Part shown: one piece after another, positions 44,898 through 53,578 of the stretch | Numbering within the stretch: position 1 is the stretch's first letter | Layout of the letters: every line of letters starts with the position of its first letter | Notes under the pieces: model-generated | What the model was told of the DNA's origin: nothing | Database searches by the model: none | Seen by the model: the letters and a program-made list of their open reading frames with translations, nothing else | Translations under genes and position numbers: made by a program | Assembly: GCA_937907415.1 (NCBI GenBank) | Contig: CALCHY010000356.1 | Coordinates: forward strand, 1-62,301 | Origin: an uncultured Trueperaceae bacterium | Lineage (GTDB): Bacteria > Deinococcota > Deinococci > Deinococcales > Trueperaceae | DNA: 62,301 nucleotides | Direction: 5' to 3'

Positions 44898-46115
44898 TTG
44901 CCTTTCAAGCTGGCCGGCATCCCAGTGAGGCTCGACTACAGCTTCCTCCTCGTTCTGCCACTGTTCGCCTACCTCATCGGCAGTCAACTCAGCGCGTACG
45001 CGCAACTGCTCAAGTCAGCGATGAACATCAGCGTGGACGTCACCAGCTTGACGACGGGCGTAACGCCCTGGCTCGTCGGACTGACTGGCGCCATCGGGCT
45101 CTTCGCTAGCGTCGTCGTTCACGAGTTAGGGCACGCCCTCGTGGCACGGCGCTACGGCGTAGCCGTTCACGAGATCCGCCTGTGGTTCCTCGGCGGCGTC
45201 GCCCAGTTCGACGACATGCCGAAGCAGCGCGGGGCGGAGGCCGTCGTAGCCATCGTCGGGCCGATCATCAGCTTCCTCATAGGTTTCCTCCTACTGTGGT
45301 TAGCGCCGAGCCTGGCCGGGTCAGGTTTCGCCTTCATGGTCGTCGGCTACCTCGGTGTGACGAACGTGGCGCTCGCCGTCTTCAACCTCATCCCCGCCAT
45401 CCCGTTGGACGGCGGACGCGTGTTACGCAGCCTGCTCGCGCTCTTCATGCCACAGGACCGCGCCACGCTGACGGCCGTCACCATCAGCGGCTTCATGGCC
45501 GTGCTCTTGGGTCTCTACGGCTTCTTCACCTTGCAGTTGTGGCTCGTCGTGATCGCCTTCTTCATCTACAACGCGGGTCGCATCGAGGGGCAGGCAACGA
45601 CCCTCAACAGGGCGTTCGAGGGCAAGACCGTCGCGGACCTCATGACCCGCGATCCGATCACCGTTACCCCAGAGATGCACCTCACGCAGTTCATGCAGCT
45701 CATCCACTTTCGCCCCCACACGGGCTACCCGGTGGTCGACCCTGACGAAAAGCTGCTCGGCTTCGCGCGCCTCGCCGCTGCCAAGCGCAGTCCGGACGGC
45801 AGCCAGGCGCGCGAGGAGCACGGTGGCGGGTTGTTCGGGAGGGCGGAACCGCAGGGCGACCAGACCCCGAGCGGCACCGCAACAGAGCTCGCTGAGATAG
45901 ATCCGAACGCAACGGTCGCAGACATACTCGAGCAGGCGGAGACCATCCTCCCAGAAGTCAGCGCCATGGACGCGCTCAAGCGCATCGCGCAAGGGCGCCT
46001 TGGCCGCCTCGTCGTGGTGGACGGCGGCGGCAAGGTCATCGGCCTGCTCAGCAAGACGGACCTCGTTAGGCAACTAACCAGCCCCCACGATGCCGATCAA
46101 GGCCACCGCGTCTGA
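44898..46115 (+). CDS. M50 site-2 protease with CBS domains
   Basis: A 405-residue intramembrane metalloprotease: HELGHAL (HExxH) in an early membrane segment, then NLIPAIPLDGGRVLRSL with the third zinc ligand. The cytoplasmic C-terminal half has a CBS pair (DLMTRDPITVTPEMH; VSAMDALKRIAQGRLGRL), split by a polar insert of about 55 residues around GSQAREEHGGG. This layout is that of the S2P/SpoIVFB group with CBS control. The TTG at 44898 has GGAG 7 bases upstream; GTG at 44874 is an alternative. Confidence 0.88.
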   Translation: MPFKLAGIPVRLDYSFLLVLPLFAYLIGSQLSAYAQLLKSAMNISVDVTSLTTGVTPWLVGLTGAIGLFASVVVHELGHALVARRYGVAVHEIRLWFLGGVAQFDDMPKQRGAEAVVAIVGPIISFLIGFLLLWLAPSLAGSGFAFMVVGYLGVTNVALAVFNLIPAIPLDGGRVLRSLLALFMPQDRATLTAVTISGFMAVLLGLYGFFTLQLWLVVIAFFIYNAGRIEGQATTLNRAFEGKTVADLMTRDPITVTPEMHLTQFMQLIHFRPHTGYPVVDPDEKLLGFARLAAAKRSPDGSQAREEHGGGLFGRAEPQGDQTPSGTATELAEIDPNATVADILEQAETILPEVSAMDALKRIAQGRLGRLVVVDGGGKVIGLLSKTDLVRQLTSPHDADQGHRV

Positions 46116-46204
46116 CATACTTGACCAGTGGGAGCAAGCAAGCTAACAGTAGGCGCGGCCAGGCGCCTCGCAAAGGACCGCCACCGTAGGAGCCACCAGA
46201 TAGC

Positions 46205-47278
46205 ATGCTGACTGCACTTACCTTCGCCCTGATCCTCACGAGCGCCGTCGTCGTTCACGAACTGGCGCACTTCTTCAATGCCCGCAGCGTCGGGGTCGCC
46301 GTTCGCGCGTTCAGCGTCGGCATCGGGCCGGTACTGGCGCGCGTCAAGTGGCGCGGCACCGAGTGGCGCCTTAGCCTCCTGCCGCTAGGCGGGTACGTCG
46401 ACTTGCCCGGCATGGGCCCGCGCGTCGACGACGACGGCACCATGCACCACCCAGACGAGGGCATGGCCAAACTCCGTCTCCTGCCGAAGTTGTGGGTGTT
46501 GGTCGGCGGCGTCATCGCCAACTACGTGCTCGGCAGCCTGCTGTTGGCCGGCGCCATCACCATGCAGCCTGGGTTCAGGGAGATCACGGGCGCCACCGTC
46601 GTTCCGCAGGGTTCTGTGGTCGCCCGCGTGGTGCCAGACTCGAACGCCGAGCACCTCGGGCTCCTGAACGGCGACCGCATCATCGCGCTCAACGGCCAGG
46701 ACGACCCAACGCCCGAGGCCGTCATCGCGCAAGTTCAAGGGGCAGACCACCTCGACATGGTGCTGCAGCGCGGCTCACAGCAGGTGACGGTCTCGACGCC
46801 GTGGCCGCTGGGCGCCAAGGAATCACCGCCCCTGCTTGGCATCGAGATCGGCGCCATCCTGCCGCCCGTCTCGTTCCTCACCGCGCTTGGTGAGTCAGCG
46901 GCGTTCGGCATTCGCGTAGTGCCTGAGATGGTCAAAGGCTTCGTTTCCGGCTTCGGCGCGGCAGTTACGGGTGCGCCGAACGCGGAAGTGGCGGGCCCCG
47001 TCGGCATGGTGACGCTCGTGTCGCAGGCCACTCAGGTCGGGGTCGCTAGCGTGCTCCTCCTTGCCGCCGTCATCAACTTCTCGCTTGGCGTCTTCAACCT
47101 GCTGCCCATCCCGGGGTTGGACGGCGGCCGCATGCTCCTCGCCACCGTGGTCGCCATCAGAGGCAAGCCGTTCAAGCCAGGTCAGGAGGAGAAGTTCCAC
47201 TTCGCGGGCGTCATGCTCGTGATGGGACTGATCGTCCTGATCACGTTCCGCGAACTGAGCGCGCTCTTCACGTCGTGA
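46205..47278 (+). CDS. rseP: RseP-like M50 site-2 protease with PDZ domain
   Basis: A 357-residue zinc protease with HELAHFF (HExxH) in the first membrane segment, the LPLGGYVDLPGM loop, one PDZ domain (VVARVVPDSNAEHLGLLNGD) and FNLLPIPGLDGGRML near the end. RseP-type enzymes cleave transmembrane regulators in envelope stress signalling and degrade signal peptides. No sigma-E/anti-sigma pair is in the window. Adjacent to dxr, a widespread neighbourhood. The 89 bases before it contain no gene. Confidence 0.9.
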   Translation: MLTALTFALILTSAVVVHELAHFFNARSVGVAVRAFSVGIGPVLARVKWRGTEWRLSLLPLGGYVDLPGMGPRVDDDGTMHHPDEGMAKLRLLPKLWVLVGGVIANYVLGSLLLAGAITMQPGFREITGATVVPQGSVVARVVPDSNAEHLGLLNGDRIIALNGQDDPTPEAVIAQVQGADHLDMVLQRGSQQVTVSTPWPLGAKESPPLLGIEIGAILPPVSFLTALGESAAFGIRVVPEMVKGFVSGFGAAVTGAPNAEVAGPVGMVTLVSQATQVGVASVLLLAAVINFSLGVFNLLPIPGLDGGRMLLATVVAIRGKPFKPGQEEKFHFAGVMLVMGLIVLITFRELSALFTS

Positions 47279-47976
47279 CCGAGTCGGCGCCAAGCAGCTC
47301 GACCTTAGGCAAGCGCATCGACGTCCTCATACCCGCGTTCGATGAGGCTCCCAACGTCGGCGCCGTCGTCAAGGCGGCGCTTGCCGCTGGGCTCGGGCGC
47401 GTACTCGTCGTAGACGACGGCTCTAAGGACGGCACGAGCCAAGCGGCCGCCGACGCTGGCGCCGAGGTGATCACGCTGCCAGTGAACCGCGGCAAGGGCG
47501 GGGCGTTGCACGCTGGGGCAAGCGCGCTCGACGGCGACGTGGTCGTCATGCTCGACGCCGACCTGGTCGGGTTGCGGCCAGAGCACGTCAAGGCGCTGGC
47601 AGAACCTGTCGCAGTCGGCCGGGCCGACATGACACGGGGCAGCTTCACGGGTGGACGCTGGGCCACCACGACTGCTCAGCACGTTACGCCGCAACTCAAC
47701 GGACAGCGCGCGCTCGCGCGCACTGCCCTCCTGAGCGTCGACGGCTTGGCCGAGAGCCGCTACGGCGTCGAGGTCGTCATCACGTTTCACGCCTCCAGCC
47801 AGGCGTGGCGCTGCGAGAACGTGGCACTAGGGGGCGTGTCGCACATCATGAAGGAGGAGAAGCGCGGATTCTGGCGCGGCGCGCGCGTACGCCTGCGCAT
47901 GTACCGCGACATCGCAACGGCGTTGCTCCACCGTAGGCGAACCGGCGTTGAGAGGGGTGGGCGCACGTGGAGGTAG
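47275..47976 (+). CDS. Family 2 glycosyltransferase
   Basis: A 233-residue GT-A enzyme without membrane segments: IDVLIPAFDEAPNVG at the start, VVDDGSKDGTSQAA, and VVVMLDADLVGL with the D-x-D-type metal site. The C-terminal part (HIMKEEKRGFWRGARVRLRMYRDI) is basic. Resembles the dolichyl-phosphate-sugar-transferase-like group; acceptor unknown. GTGA overlap with rseP, 10-base overlap with the next gene. Confidence 0.82.
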   Translation: MTESAPSSSTLGKRIDVLIPAFDEAPNVGAVVKAALAAGLGRVLVVDDGSKDGTSQAAADAGAEVITLPVNRGKGGALHAGASALDGDVVVMLDADLVGLRPEHVKALAEPVAVGRADMTRGSFTGGRWATTTAQHVTPQLNGQRALARTALLSVDGLAESRYGVEVVITFHASSQAWRCENVALGGVSHIMKEEKRGFWRGARVRLRMYRDIATALLHRRRTGVERGGRTWR

Positions 47977-48587
47977 TGACCCTAGCGCTTGGCCCGGTCA
48001 GGGCGAACGCCTACTTGTTGGCGTCAGCTGGGCGCGCCGTAGTGGTTGACCCGGGAGCCGACGGCGAGGCGTTGGCCGCCGTCCTAGCGGAGCGCGGGTG
48101 GCGACTCGACGCCGTGTGGCTGACCCACGCGCACTTCGACCACGTTGGCGGCGTAACGGCGCTCTTGCGTGCGGCTGGCGAGGTGCCGGTTCACATGCAC
48201 CCAGCCGACGAGCCACTCCTACGCAACGCCGTAGCTTCGGCCGCGCGCTTCGGGCTCGAGATAGAGGCGCCGCCGCTCGATTACGTGCCGCTGGCGCACG
48301 GGGAGACCGTCACGGCAGGCGACAAAAGTGCCCTTGTCCTGCACACGCCAGGGCACGCGCCTGGCCACGTCGCCTTCTACCTACCTGACGCTGGCATCGT
48401 CCTCTCAGGCGACGCGCTCTTCCACAACTCGATCGGCCGCACCGACCTGCCGTACGGCGATCACGAAGAGTTGCTCGCCAGCATCAGGCGGGAACTCCTG
48501 ACGCTGCCTCCCGCGACGCGCGTGCTGCCCGGCCACGGGGGAGCTACCACCGTCGCAGCGGAGTCCGCTAGCAACCCGTTCCTCTGA
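47967..48587 (+). CDS. MBL-fold metallohydrolase (glyoxalase II-like)
   Basis: A 206-residue metallo-beta-lactamase-fold protein with LTHAHFDHVGG (H-x-H-x-D-H), HTPGHAPGHV, LSGDALFHNSIGRTDLP and a final LPGHGG. These are the metal ligands of the glyoxalase II/YcbL group of small thioesterases. Exact substrate unknown. GTG at 47967 lies inside the end of the glycosyltransferase gene. Confidence 0.85.
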   Translation: MEVVTLALGPVRANAYLLASAGRAVVVDPGADGEALAAVLAERGWRLDAVWLTHAHFDHVGGVTALLRAAGEVPVHMHPADEPLLRNAVASAARFGLEIEAPPLDYVPLAHGETVTAGDKSALVLHTPGHAPGHVAFYLPDAGIVLSGDALFHNSIGRTDLPYGDHEELLASIRRELLTLPPATRVLPGHGGATTVAAESASNPFL

Positions 48588-48594
48588 CCCTCAC

Positions 48595-49875
48595 CTAGTC
48601 GTCTGCTAGCAGGCGCGCTTCGATGGCACGCGCGTGGGCCTCGAGCCCCTCTGCTCGCGCCATCAGCACGGCGGCTGGTCCGATGCGTTGCACGGTGGCG
48701 GCCGAGAGGAACGAGAGCGGCACGACCTTCTGGAAGTCACGCAGGTTGAGGAACGAGCTGAAGCGCGCCGTCGCGCCAGTCGGCATGACGTGACTCGGAC
48801 CCACGACGTAATCGCCCAACGCCTCCAAACTGTTGGCGCCGAGGAACAGGCCCCCGGCGTTACGCACTTTGGCGACTAACGACCACGGGTCCTCTACCAG
48901 CAGGCAGAGGTGCTCTGGCGCGAAGGCGTTGGCAACGGCCATGGCCTCATCCAAGTCGGCCACGAGGACGGCCACGCCGCGCCTTGCGATCGAGTCGGAG
49001 GCCGTGTGCGGGTCTGGCAAGGCAGAACTGGCCTTCGGGAGGGCGGCTAGCACGCTTTCGAGCAGCGCGAAGCTAGGGGTGACGAGGACGGGCGTCGCGC
49101 CTGCATGCTCGGCCTGGGCGAGCAAGTCTGCCACCACGTGAGCGACGGCGGCGGACGCGTCAGCCACGACGAGCGTCTCCGTCGGGCCGGGCAGGGCCTC
49201 GATGCCGACCACGCCGAACACCTGCCGCTTCGCCTCGACCACGTAGCGGTTACCTGGGCCGACTACCTTGTCAACGCGCGCCAGGCTCGCCGTGCCGTAT
49301 GCGAGCGCCCCGATGGCCTGCGCGCCCCCCACGCGTAAGACCTCGCGCGCGCCGACCATCGTCGCCGCGTAGCGGACTTCGGCTGGCACGCCTCCTCGCG
49401 GTTGCGGCGGGGTGGCGATCACGATGCGTTCCACCCCGGCGACCTTGGCAGGCACGGCCGTCATGATGACGCTCGAGAAGAGGGGCGCCGTACCGCCCGG
49501 CACGTAACAGCCAACGCTCGTCAAGGGCAGCACGAGTTGGCCAAGCATCTCGCCACCTGCCGCGTGCACGAACCCACCTTCGGATTGACGGCGGTAGTAC
49601 TCCTCTACCCGCCGCACCGCCAGGCGGATCGCGGCAGCTAGCGCGGGGTCCAGCTCGCTCTCGGCGGCATGCAGCTCGTCTTCGCTCACCATGACGTCGT
49701 CTAGCTCGACGCCGTCGAAGCGTGCGGTGTGGTCACGGAGGGCCGCGTCGCCGCGCAGGCGCACGTCGCTGAGGATGGCCCTAACGCCCTCGTAAGTATC
49801 CGCGTCAGTAAGGTTCGAGCCGATGCGCTCCTCGCACCAGGCGAAGGCCGCGGCTGCACTGTTCAAGACTCGCAT
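48595..49875 (-). CDS. hisD: Histidinol dehydrogenase
   Basis: Catalyses the last two oxidations of histidine synthesis. CYVPGGTAPLFSSVIMTAVPAKVAG, GPGNRYVVEAKRQVFG and FAPEHLCLLVED are diagnostic, with Q/H metal ligands in QAEHAGATP. 426 residues. It stands alone rather than in a his cluster. TATCCT (49888-49883) is 7 bases before the ATG, again leaderless-type. Confidence 0.95.
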   Translation of the reverse strand: MRVLNSAAAAFAWCEERIGSNLTDADTYEGVRAILSDVRLRGDAALRDHTARFDGVELDDVMVSEDELHAAESELDPALAAAIRLAVRRVEEYYRRQSEGGFVHAAGGEMLGQLVLPLTSVGCYVPGGTAPLFSSVIMTAVPAKVAGVERIVIATPPQPRGGVPAEVRYAATMVGAREVLRVGGAQAIGALAYGTASLARVDKVVGPGNRYVVEAKRQVFGVVGIEALPGPTETLVVADASAAVAHVVADLLAQAEHAGATPVLVTPSFALLESVLAALPKASSALPDPHTASDSIARRGVAVLVADLDEAMAVANAFAPEHLCLLVEDPWSLVAKVRNAGGLFLGANSLEALGDYVVGPSHVMPTGATARFSSFLNLRDFQKVVPLSFLSAATVQRIGPAAVLMARAEGLEAHARAIEARLLADD

Positions 49876-49882
49876 GCCGTCA

Positions 49883-49888
49883 AGGATA
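49883..49888 (-). promoter_or_regulatory. -10 hexamer TATCCT, leaderless type
   Basis: TATCCT, 7 bases upstream of the ATG of hisD at 49875. Confidence 0.5.
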
Positions 49889-49950
49889 TAGGGCCGGTCG
49901 CGTCAGCGTCGCCGCATGGGCGGCGGCGGTGAAGGGTGTCGCGCGCGGAC

Positions 49951-50616
49951 CTAGTTGGCTGGCTGTCCGTCTTGCGCGGTGACGCGCAGCCCGTCGAGGC
50001 CTAACGTCAACGCCAGCCGGAACTCTTCATGTACTGAGCGGTCCTGTCTGTAGGCGGCCCACTGCAACGCGGTGATGAAGAACACGTTTGCCAGGGTGCG
50101 CGCCAAGCGGTCGGCAGAGTAGTCGCGCCTGACGTTGCCGTCTGCTTGCGCGCGCTTGAGGGCGGTCCTTAGCAAGTCGACGAGCGGCAGGGCGCGGAAC
50201 GCGGCCCGCGACCGCTCCTCGTTAGGGCTCAGTAGCTCGAAGGAGATCGGGAGGATGAGCTCGCGGTGGGCGGCAACGAAGTCAGCTAGCTCCTCGAAGA
50301 GGTACGCGATCTCGGCGAGACCACCAAAGCTGCCAGCGCCGCGGCGCGCTTCGACGCGGCGGCCTAGCGCCTCGAGTTGGCGCGCGAAGTGCGCCACCAA
50401 CATGCTCTCCTTGTTGGGGAAGTAGTTGAAAACGGTGCCGCGCGACACGCCGGAGCGTTCCGCGATGAGCTCGAAGGTCGCGCCCTTCAGCCCGCGCTGC
50501 TCGATCAACTCAAGCGCGCTCTCCAAGATGCGCGCGCGGCGGTTGGCCTTCTGGCGCTCCCTTGGGCTGAGCTGAGCGGCGGCATCCTCGTTCCAGACGG
50601 CGTCCGTTGCGCTCAC
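49951..50616 (-). CDS. TetR-family transcriptional regulator
   Basis: A 221-residue repressor type. The helix-turn-helix (residues about 35-75) reads GLKGATFELIAERSGVSRGTVFNYFPNKESML; the C-terminal helical ligand domain is unique, as usual. No obvious regulated transporter adjoins; the neighbour hisD is unlikely to be its target. Start GTG at 50616, with TATGAT 6 bases upstream. Ligand unknown. Confidence 0.85.
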   Translation of the reverse strand: MSATDAVWNEDAAAQLSPRERQKANRRARILESALELIEQRGLKGATFELIAERSGVSRGTVFNYFPNKESMLVAHFARQLEALGRRVEARRGAGSFGGLAEIAYLFEELADFVAAHRELILPISFELLSPNEERSRAAFRALPLVDLLRTALKRAQADGNVRRDYSADRLARTLANVFFITALQWAAYRQDRSVHEEFRLALTLGLDGLRVTAQDGQPAN

Positions 50617-50622
50617 CCCGGC

Positions 50623-50628
50623 ATCATA
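50623..50628 (-). promoter_or_regulatory. -10 hexamer TATGAT, leaderless type
   Basis: TATGAT, 6 bases upstream of the GTG at 50616. Confidence 0.55.
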
Positions 50629-50654
50629 CCGTTAGCCGCGAAAGCCGGGAGCGG

Positions 50655-50671
50655 GGTGCGGTGCGGTGCGG
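50655..50671. repeat. Short tandem repeat (GGTGC)3
   Basis: Three copies of GGTGC plus GG, between the TetR gene and the rplT terminator. Too short to infer more than slippage. Confidence 0.5.
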
Positions 50672-50682
50672 ATGCTAACGCG

Positions 50683-50712
50683 AGCCGCCCGGACCACACG
50701 GCCCGGGCGGCT
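50683..50712 (-). terminator. Hairpin terminator of the infC-rpmI-rplT operon
   Basis: A 13-base inverted repeat with a 4-base loop lies 26 bases after the rplT stop. The only mismatch on the plus strand is a G-U pair on the minus strand, showing that it serves the rplT transcript. Confidence 0.75.
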
Positions 50713-50737
50713 TGCGAACGCTGTGACTGTCTGTCGC

Positions 50738-51088
50738 TCAGGCCTTGCGCGCCACGTCGACCAACGCCTTGAAGGCGGTCGGTTCTTGCGTTGCGAGGTC
50801 GGCGAGGACCTTGCGGTCGAGTAGCACGCCGGCTTTGCGCAGGCCAGCGACGAAGCGCGAGTAGCTGACGCCCTCTTGGCGCGCAGCGGCGTTGATGCGC
50901 GCGATCCAGAGGCGGCGGAACTGCCCCTTCTTGTCGCGGCGGTCGCGGTACGCGTAATCGGCCGCGTTGAGGAGGGTCTGCTGCGCGGTGCGGACGCTCT
51001 TGGAGCGCAAGCCCCAGTAGCCCTTGGCGCGCTTGAGGATCTTCTGGTGACGGCGGCGGCGAACTACGCCGGTCTTAGCTCTTGGCAT
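50738..51088 (-). CDS. rplT: 50S ribosomal protein L20
   Basis: 116 residues, starting [24 protein letters not shown], the invariant basic N-terminal extension, and containing [19 protein letters not shown]20 assembles early onto 23S rRNA and in other bacteria controls its own operon. GGAGG stands 8 bases before the ATG, 12 bases after rpmI. Confidence 0.97.
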   Translation of the reverse strand: MPRAKTGVVRRRRHQKILKRAKGYWGLRSKSVRTAQQTLLNAADYAYRDRRDKKGQFRRLWIARINAAARQEGVSYSRFVAGLRKAGVLLDRKVLADLATQEPTAFKALVDVARKA

Positions 51089-51100
51089 GGCTCAACCTCC

Positions 51101-51298
51101 TCAGTCGTACGGGAGCAGCGCTTTTATGCGGTCTGCTTCCGGCTTGGCGATGATCAGATCGGTGCGGCCCTGGCGGATCTTGCGACCTGACTTCTTGAAG
51201 TTCAGGTGCCTCTTGCCGGAGCGCATGGCCTTGACCTTACCTCGCCCTGTGATTTTCACACGGGCTTTGGTGCCCTTATGGGTCTTGAGTTTCGGCAT
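51101..51298 (-). CDS. rpmI: 50S ribosomal protein L35
   Basis: 65 residues, MPKLKTHKGTKARVKITGRGKV onward in segments, very basic. The frame is open to 51349, but the family starts at MPKLKTHKG, and AGGAG lies upstream of the ATG at 51298. Middle gene of the infC operon. Confidence 0.96.
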   Translation of the reverse strand: MPKLKTHKGTKARVKITGRGKVKAMRSGKRHLNFKKSGRKIRQGRTDLIIAKPEADRIKALLPYD

Positions 51299-51445
51299 GC
51301 TCTTATCTCTCCTAGTACTTGCGTACGTGCGCGGCCTTGGGCCGTACACGCCTTGGCGCCCACTTGGGCGCTTGCGCCCAAGAAGGTTACTACTTTAGCT
51401 CGGAAGTCCGCCACTCTCGGGGCTTACTCGTGAGCAGGCAGAGCG

Positions 51446-51970
51446 TCAGCTCTCCACCGTCACTCCTGCCGGGCGCAGGATCATGTTCATGTCCATCCCG
51501 GCGATGACCGGGGCGGCGTCGACGACGGCAAGCTCGTTGACGTCGGCGGCTACGCGGTTGAGGATGCCCTGACCCAGCTCTGGGTGGGTGCGCTCACGAC
51601 CGCGGAACATGATGGTCACTTTCACTTTGTGACCGCCCTTGAGGAAACGGCGGATGTGGTTGACCTTGGTCTCGTAATCGTGATCGTCGATCTTGACGCG
51701 AAACTTGATCGACTTCATCTCATGTTGGCGTGAACGGCGACGCGCGTCCTTGGTCTGCTGTTGGAGTTCGAAACGGTACTTACCGTAGTCCATCAGTTTA
51801 GCGACCGGGGGCTGCGCGGCTTCACCCACCATTACGAGATCGAGGTCTTCCTCGCGCGCCATGCGCAACGCGTCACGAGTCTCGACGATTCCCACCTGCT
51901 GGCCGTCTGACCCGATGAGGCGCACTTGGCGTACGCGGATCTGCTCGTTCACTTTCAGCTCTTTCGAAAT
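51446..51970 (-). CDS. infC: Translation initiation factor IF-3, AUU start
   Basis: IF-3 keeps 30S subunits free and checks the start codon. Core motifs: KVNEQIRVRQVRLIG, PPVAKLMDYGKYRFE, and MKSIKFRVKIDDHDYETKV. The frame is open to 52153, but a perfect AGGAGGTG (51984-51977) lies 6 bases before ATT at 51970, giving 174 residues; the next usable codon (GTG, codon 7) is badly spaced. AUU initiation of infC is known from Escherichia coli, where IF-3 rejects it and so limits its own synthesis. Confidence 0.92.
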   Translation of the reverse strand: MSKELKVNEQIRVRQVRLIGSDGQQVGIVETRDALRMAREEDLDLVMVGEAAQPPVAKLMDYGKYRFELQQQTKDARRRSRQHEMKSIKFRVKIDDHDYETKVNHIRRFLKGGHKVKVTIMFRGRERTHPELGQGILNRVAADVNELAVVDAAPVIAGMDMNMILRPAGVTVES

Positions 51971-51984
51971 GGACTCCACCTCCT
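51971..51984 (-). promoter_or_regulatory. Ribosome binding site deciding the infC AUU start
   Basis: AGGAGGTG followed by six bases and ATT. It is the longest perfect match to the 16S rRNA tail that I noticed in the window, as might be needed to offset a poor start codon. Confidence 0.8.
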
Positions 51985-52067
51985 GGGTGAGTTGTCGTGC
52001 CGACCGGTCGAAGGGCTCTTGGCCGTTGCCTTGCGAGACCCCTCGCCAATGTCGCACACAGCGCTCG

Positions 52068-52097
52068 ATTGTAGCAGAGCGGTACGCCACCTTACAA
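52068..52097 (-). promoter_or_regulatory. Promoter of the infC operon (-35 TTGTAA, 18 bases, -10 TACAAT)
   Basis: TTGTAA at 52097-52092 and TACAAT at 52073-52068, 18 bases apart on the reverse strand. This leaves a leader of about 90 bases before the AUU start, long enough for control by L20 or IF-3. Between it and the divergent gene at 52237 I see nothing else. Confidence 0.6.
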
Positions 52098-52224
52098 CGC
52101 CACCCGCGCCGCCGAAGCGTTCGGCGTGCCACCACACCCCGGCGCGGCCGCATGGCATGGGCGCCCGCTCGCCCGGGAGCGAACGGTAGCCTCAGCGATA
52201 CGGCGCCGTGGTGGGTTCTGGGGA

Positions 52225-52230
52225 TAGATT
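52225..52230 (+). promoter_or_regulatory. -10 hexamer TAGATT, leaderless type
   Basis: TAGATT, 6 bases upstream of the ATG at 52237; no -35 at the expected place. Confidence 0.5.
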
Positions 52231-52236
52231 GAGCGC

Positions 52237-52683
52237 ATGGAACAGACGGACGAGCAACTGCGTGACGCCCTGAAGGGCGCGAAGACCATCGCCGTGCTTG
52301 GCGCGAGCACGAACAGCGAGAAGCCCGCTCACTACGTCCCTGCCTACTTAGTGAACCACGGCTACACGGTGCTGCCAGTGAACCCGGCCGCTGCTGGCGG
52401 GGAGTTGTTCGGCGAGGCGGTAACGGCGACCCTCGCGGAGATCGGCGCTCCGGTCGACCTCGTCGATGTCTTCCGGCGCCCGGCCGACATCCCGCCGCAC
52501 CTGCCAGACATCCTCGCCATGAACCCGCTCCCTAAGGTCGTGTGGTTCCAGTTGGGTATCCGCAACGACGAGGCCGCGGCGCAGCTCGAGGCCGCGGGCA
52601 TCAGCGTCGTGCAGGACAAGTGCATCAAGGTCGAGCATGCCAGGTTGCTCGGTGGTAGCGCGGCGCGCGCGGTGGAAGACTAG
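52237..52683 (+). CDS. CoA-binding-domain protein (YccU-like)
   Basis: A 148-residue Rossmann-fold protein: KTIAVLGASTNSEKPAHYVPAYLVNHGYTVLPVNP, DVFRRPADIPPHL, VVWFQLGIRNDEAAAQ and VVQDKCIKVEH mark the succinyl-CoA-ligase-like CoA-binding family. Biochemical role unknown. mqnD begins 2 bases after its stop. Confidence 0.88.
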   Translation: MEQTDEQLRDALKGAKTIAVLGASTNSEKPAHYVPAYLVNHGYTVLPVNPAAAGGELFGEAVTATLAEIGAPVDLVDVFRRPADIPPHLPDILAMNPLPKVVWFQLGIRNDEAAAQLEAAGISVVQDKCIKVEHARLLGGSAARAVED

Positions 52684-52685
52684 GA

Positions 52686-53522
52686 GTGAGCACCCGCCTC
52701 TCCCTTGGCTACTCGCCATGCCCGAACGACACTTTCATCTTCCACGCGCTGACTCACGGCCTCGTGGCAGGCGCTGACGACCTAGAGTTCGACGTGGCGC
52801 TCGATGACGTCGAGGCCATGAACCGGGCCACGGCGGACGGACTGCTTGACGTCGCCAAGGTGAGCTATCACGCCTACGGCTACATCGCCTCAGACTACGT
52901 GCTGTTACGTAGCGGCGGGGCGTTGGGGCGCGGCGTAGGGCCGTTGCTCGTCGCCGCCACTCCCGAGCTCGACCTGCGCGGTAAGCGCGTCGCCGTGCCG
53001 GGCGGGCGCACGACCGCCAAGCTACTGCTCGAACTATGGCGCCCAGAGGGCCTCGAGCTGACTGAACTGCGTTACGACGCCATCATGCCGGCCGTAGTGG
53101 CGGGCGACGTCGACGCTGGACTGATAATCCACGAAAGCCGCTTCACCTATCAGGCTCACGGGCTGCACGCACTCGTCGACCTTGGGTCCTGGTGGGAATC
53201 GGAGGTCGGTGGACTCGTGCCGCTGGGCGCCATCGTCGCCAAGCGCACGCTTGGAGCCGGCATGCACGCGCGTCTGACGTCGCTCATAACAGCCAGCCTC
53301 GAGCACGCTTGGAGCGACCCACAAGCGTCGCGGGAGTACATCGCCGTCAATGCTCAAGAGATGGCGCCCGACGTGCGTCAGAAGCACATCGACCTTTACG
53401 TCAACGCCTTCTCGCGTGACGTCGGAGAAGAAGGTGAGCGGGCCGTGCGCCAGCTGCTCGAGCGCGGCCGTGCTCGGGGCCTCTTCCCCGTCCTGCGCGA
53501 ACCGATCTTCGCGGCGAGTTAG
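52686..53522 (+). CDS. mqnD: 1,4-dihydroxy-6-naphthoate synthase (futalosine pathway)
   Basis: MqnD converts cyclic dehypoxanthine futalosine to 1,4-dihydroxy-6-naphthoate in menaquinone synthesis. LSLGYSPCPNDTFIFHALTHG is the diagnostic start; a periplasmic-binding-like fold follows, with conserved DVAKVSYHAYGYI and DAGLIIHESRFTYQ. 278 residues. GTG start with GGAG nearby. The other mqn genes (A, B, C, E) are not in the window. Confidence 0.93.
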   Translation: MSTRLSLGYSPCPNDTFIFHALTHGLVAGADDLEFDVALDDVEAMNRATADGLLDVAKVSYHAYGYIASDYVLLRSGGALGRGVGPLLVAATPELDLRGKRVAVPGGRTTAKLLLELWRPEGLELTELRYDAIMPAVVAGDVDAGLIIHESRFTYQAHGLHALVDLGSWWESEVGGLVPLGAIVAKRTLGAGMHARLTSLITASLEHAWSDPQASREYIAVNAQEMAPDVRQKHIDLYVNAFSRDVGEEGERAVRQLLERGRARGLFPVLREPIFAAS

Positions 53523-53566
53523 CCGACCACGGGCCGTAAGCCCCTGCGCTAGGTCGGCACCAAGGG

Positions 53567-53572
53567 TAGGCT
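53567..53572 (+). promoter_or_regulatory. -10 hexamer TAGGCT, leaderless type
   Basis: TAGGCT, 6 bases upstream of the ATG at 53579. Confidence 0.45.
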
Positions 53573-53578
53573 TAGGGC

